Positions 11,241 through 11,241 of a DNA stretch of 11,241 nt are shown piece after piece; within the stretch, counting starts at the first letter, position 1, and every line of letters begins with the position of its first letter. This DNA is from Clostridia bacterium (lineage in GTDB: Bacteria; Bacillota; Clostridia; Christensenellales; Borkfalkiaceae), in assembly GCA_029052615.1 (NCBI GenBank), contig JAIDIR010000041.1:1-11241 (forward strand), read 5' to 3'. Under the pieces are notes generated by a model. It searched no databases and was not told the DNA's origin. It saw nothing but the letters and a program-made list of their open reading frames with translations. Both the position numbers and the translations under genes were made by a program.

Positions 11241-11241
11241 C

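Noticed and set aside
1..11241. CRISPR array, insertion sequence or transposase
   Set aside because: I saw no regularly spaced identical repeats, no transposase or integrase motifs and no IS-type terminal inverted repeats around a gene.

Overview
The window looks like a piece of an endospore-forming Clostridia chromosome (Bacillota), probably an uncultured gut-type lineage. The support is a germination operon (sleB-ypeB), the sporulation gene yyaC, a chromosomal parA-parB pair with parS sites, and purine-rich Shine-Dalgarno sequences. Coding GC is moderate in the core genes and visibly lower in two small accessory modules. The parAB/parS/yyaC group suggests a position close to the replication origin; in Bacillus subtilis yyaC also lies beside soj-spo0J. 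dnaA itself is not in the window.

Layout. (1) 1-2797, plus strand: a forespore-type (sigma-G-like) promoter drives sleB and ypeB, the cortex-lytic enzyme and its partner. This YpeB carries an unusual, very basic cytoplasmic extension of about 205 residues. (2) 2798-3030: a chain of hairpins, then the terminator of a minus-strand gene. (3) 3031-3627: a small XRE repressor diverging from a DUF6809-like gene, with operator-like palindromes between them. (4) 3743-7719, minus strand: ftsH, then parA and parB. A parS site and a strong hairpin lie between ftsH and parA, and a bidirectional terminator follows parB. (5) 7720-8352: a gene-free, AT-rich region with two more parS sites, several DnaA-box-like 9-mers, an imperfect direct repeat and a short hairpin. 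Genes diverge from it on both sides, so it is a candidate origin/partition region. (6) 8353-8940: yyaC. (7) 8941-9119: nested palindromes and a terminator. (8) 9120-10997: a second XRE regulator diverging from two unknown membrane-protein genes, the second ending in a DUF1292-like domain; repeated CAAACGC operator motifs sit in the shared promoter region. (9) 10998-11241: overlapping inverted repeats, a sigma-A-like promoter and a tRNA-Val(UAC) gene whose loop has C instead of U at position 33.

How the parts fit. ParB should load on the three parS sites and work with ParA in origin segregation. SleB/YpeB and YyaC belong to the spore programme. FtsH is a housekeeping membrane protease that also acts in sporulation in Bacillus. 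The two XRE modules look like later insertions, each with its own divergent, probably autoregulated promoter region. The best candidates for undescribed biology are the basic YpeB tail, the XRE/two-membrane-protein/DUF1292 module, and the 7720-8352 region.
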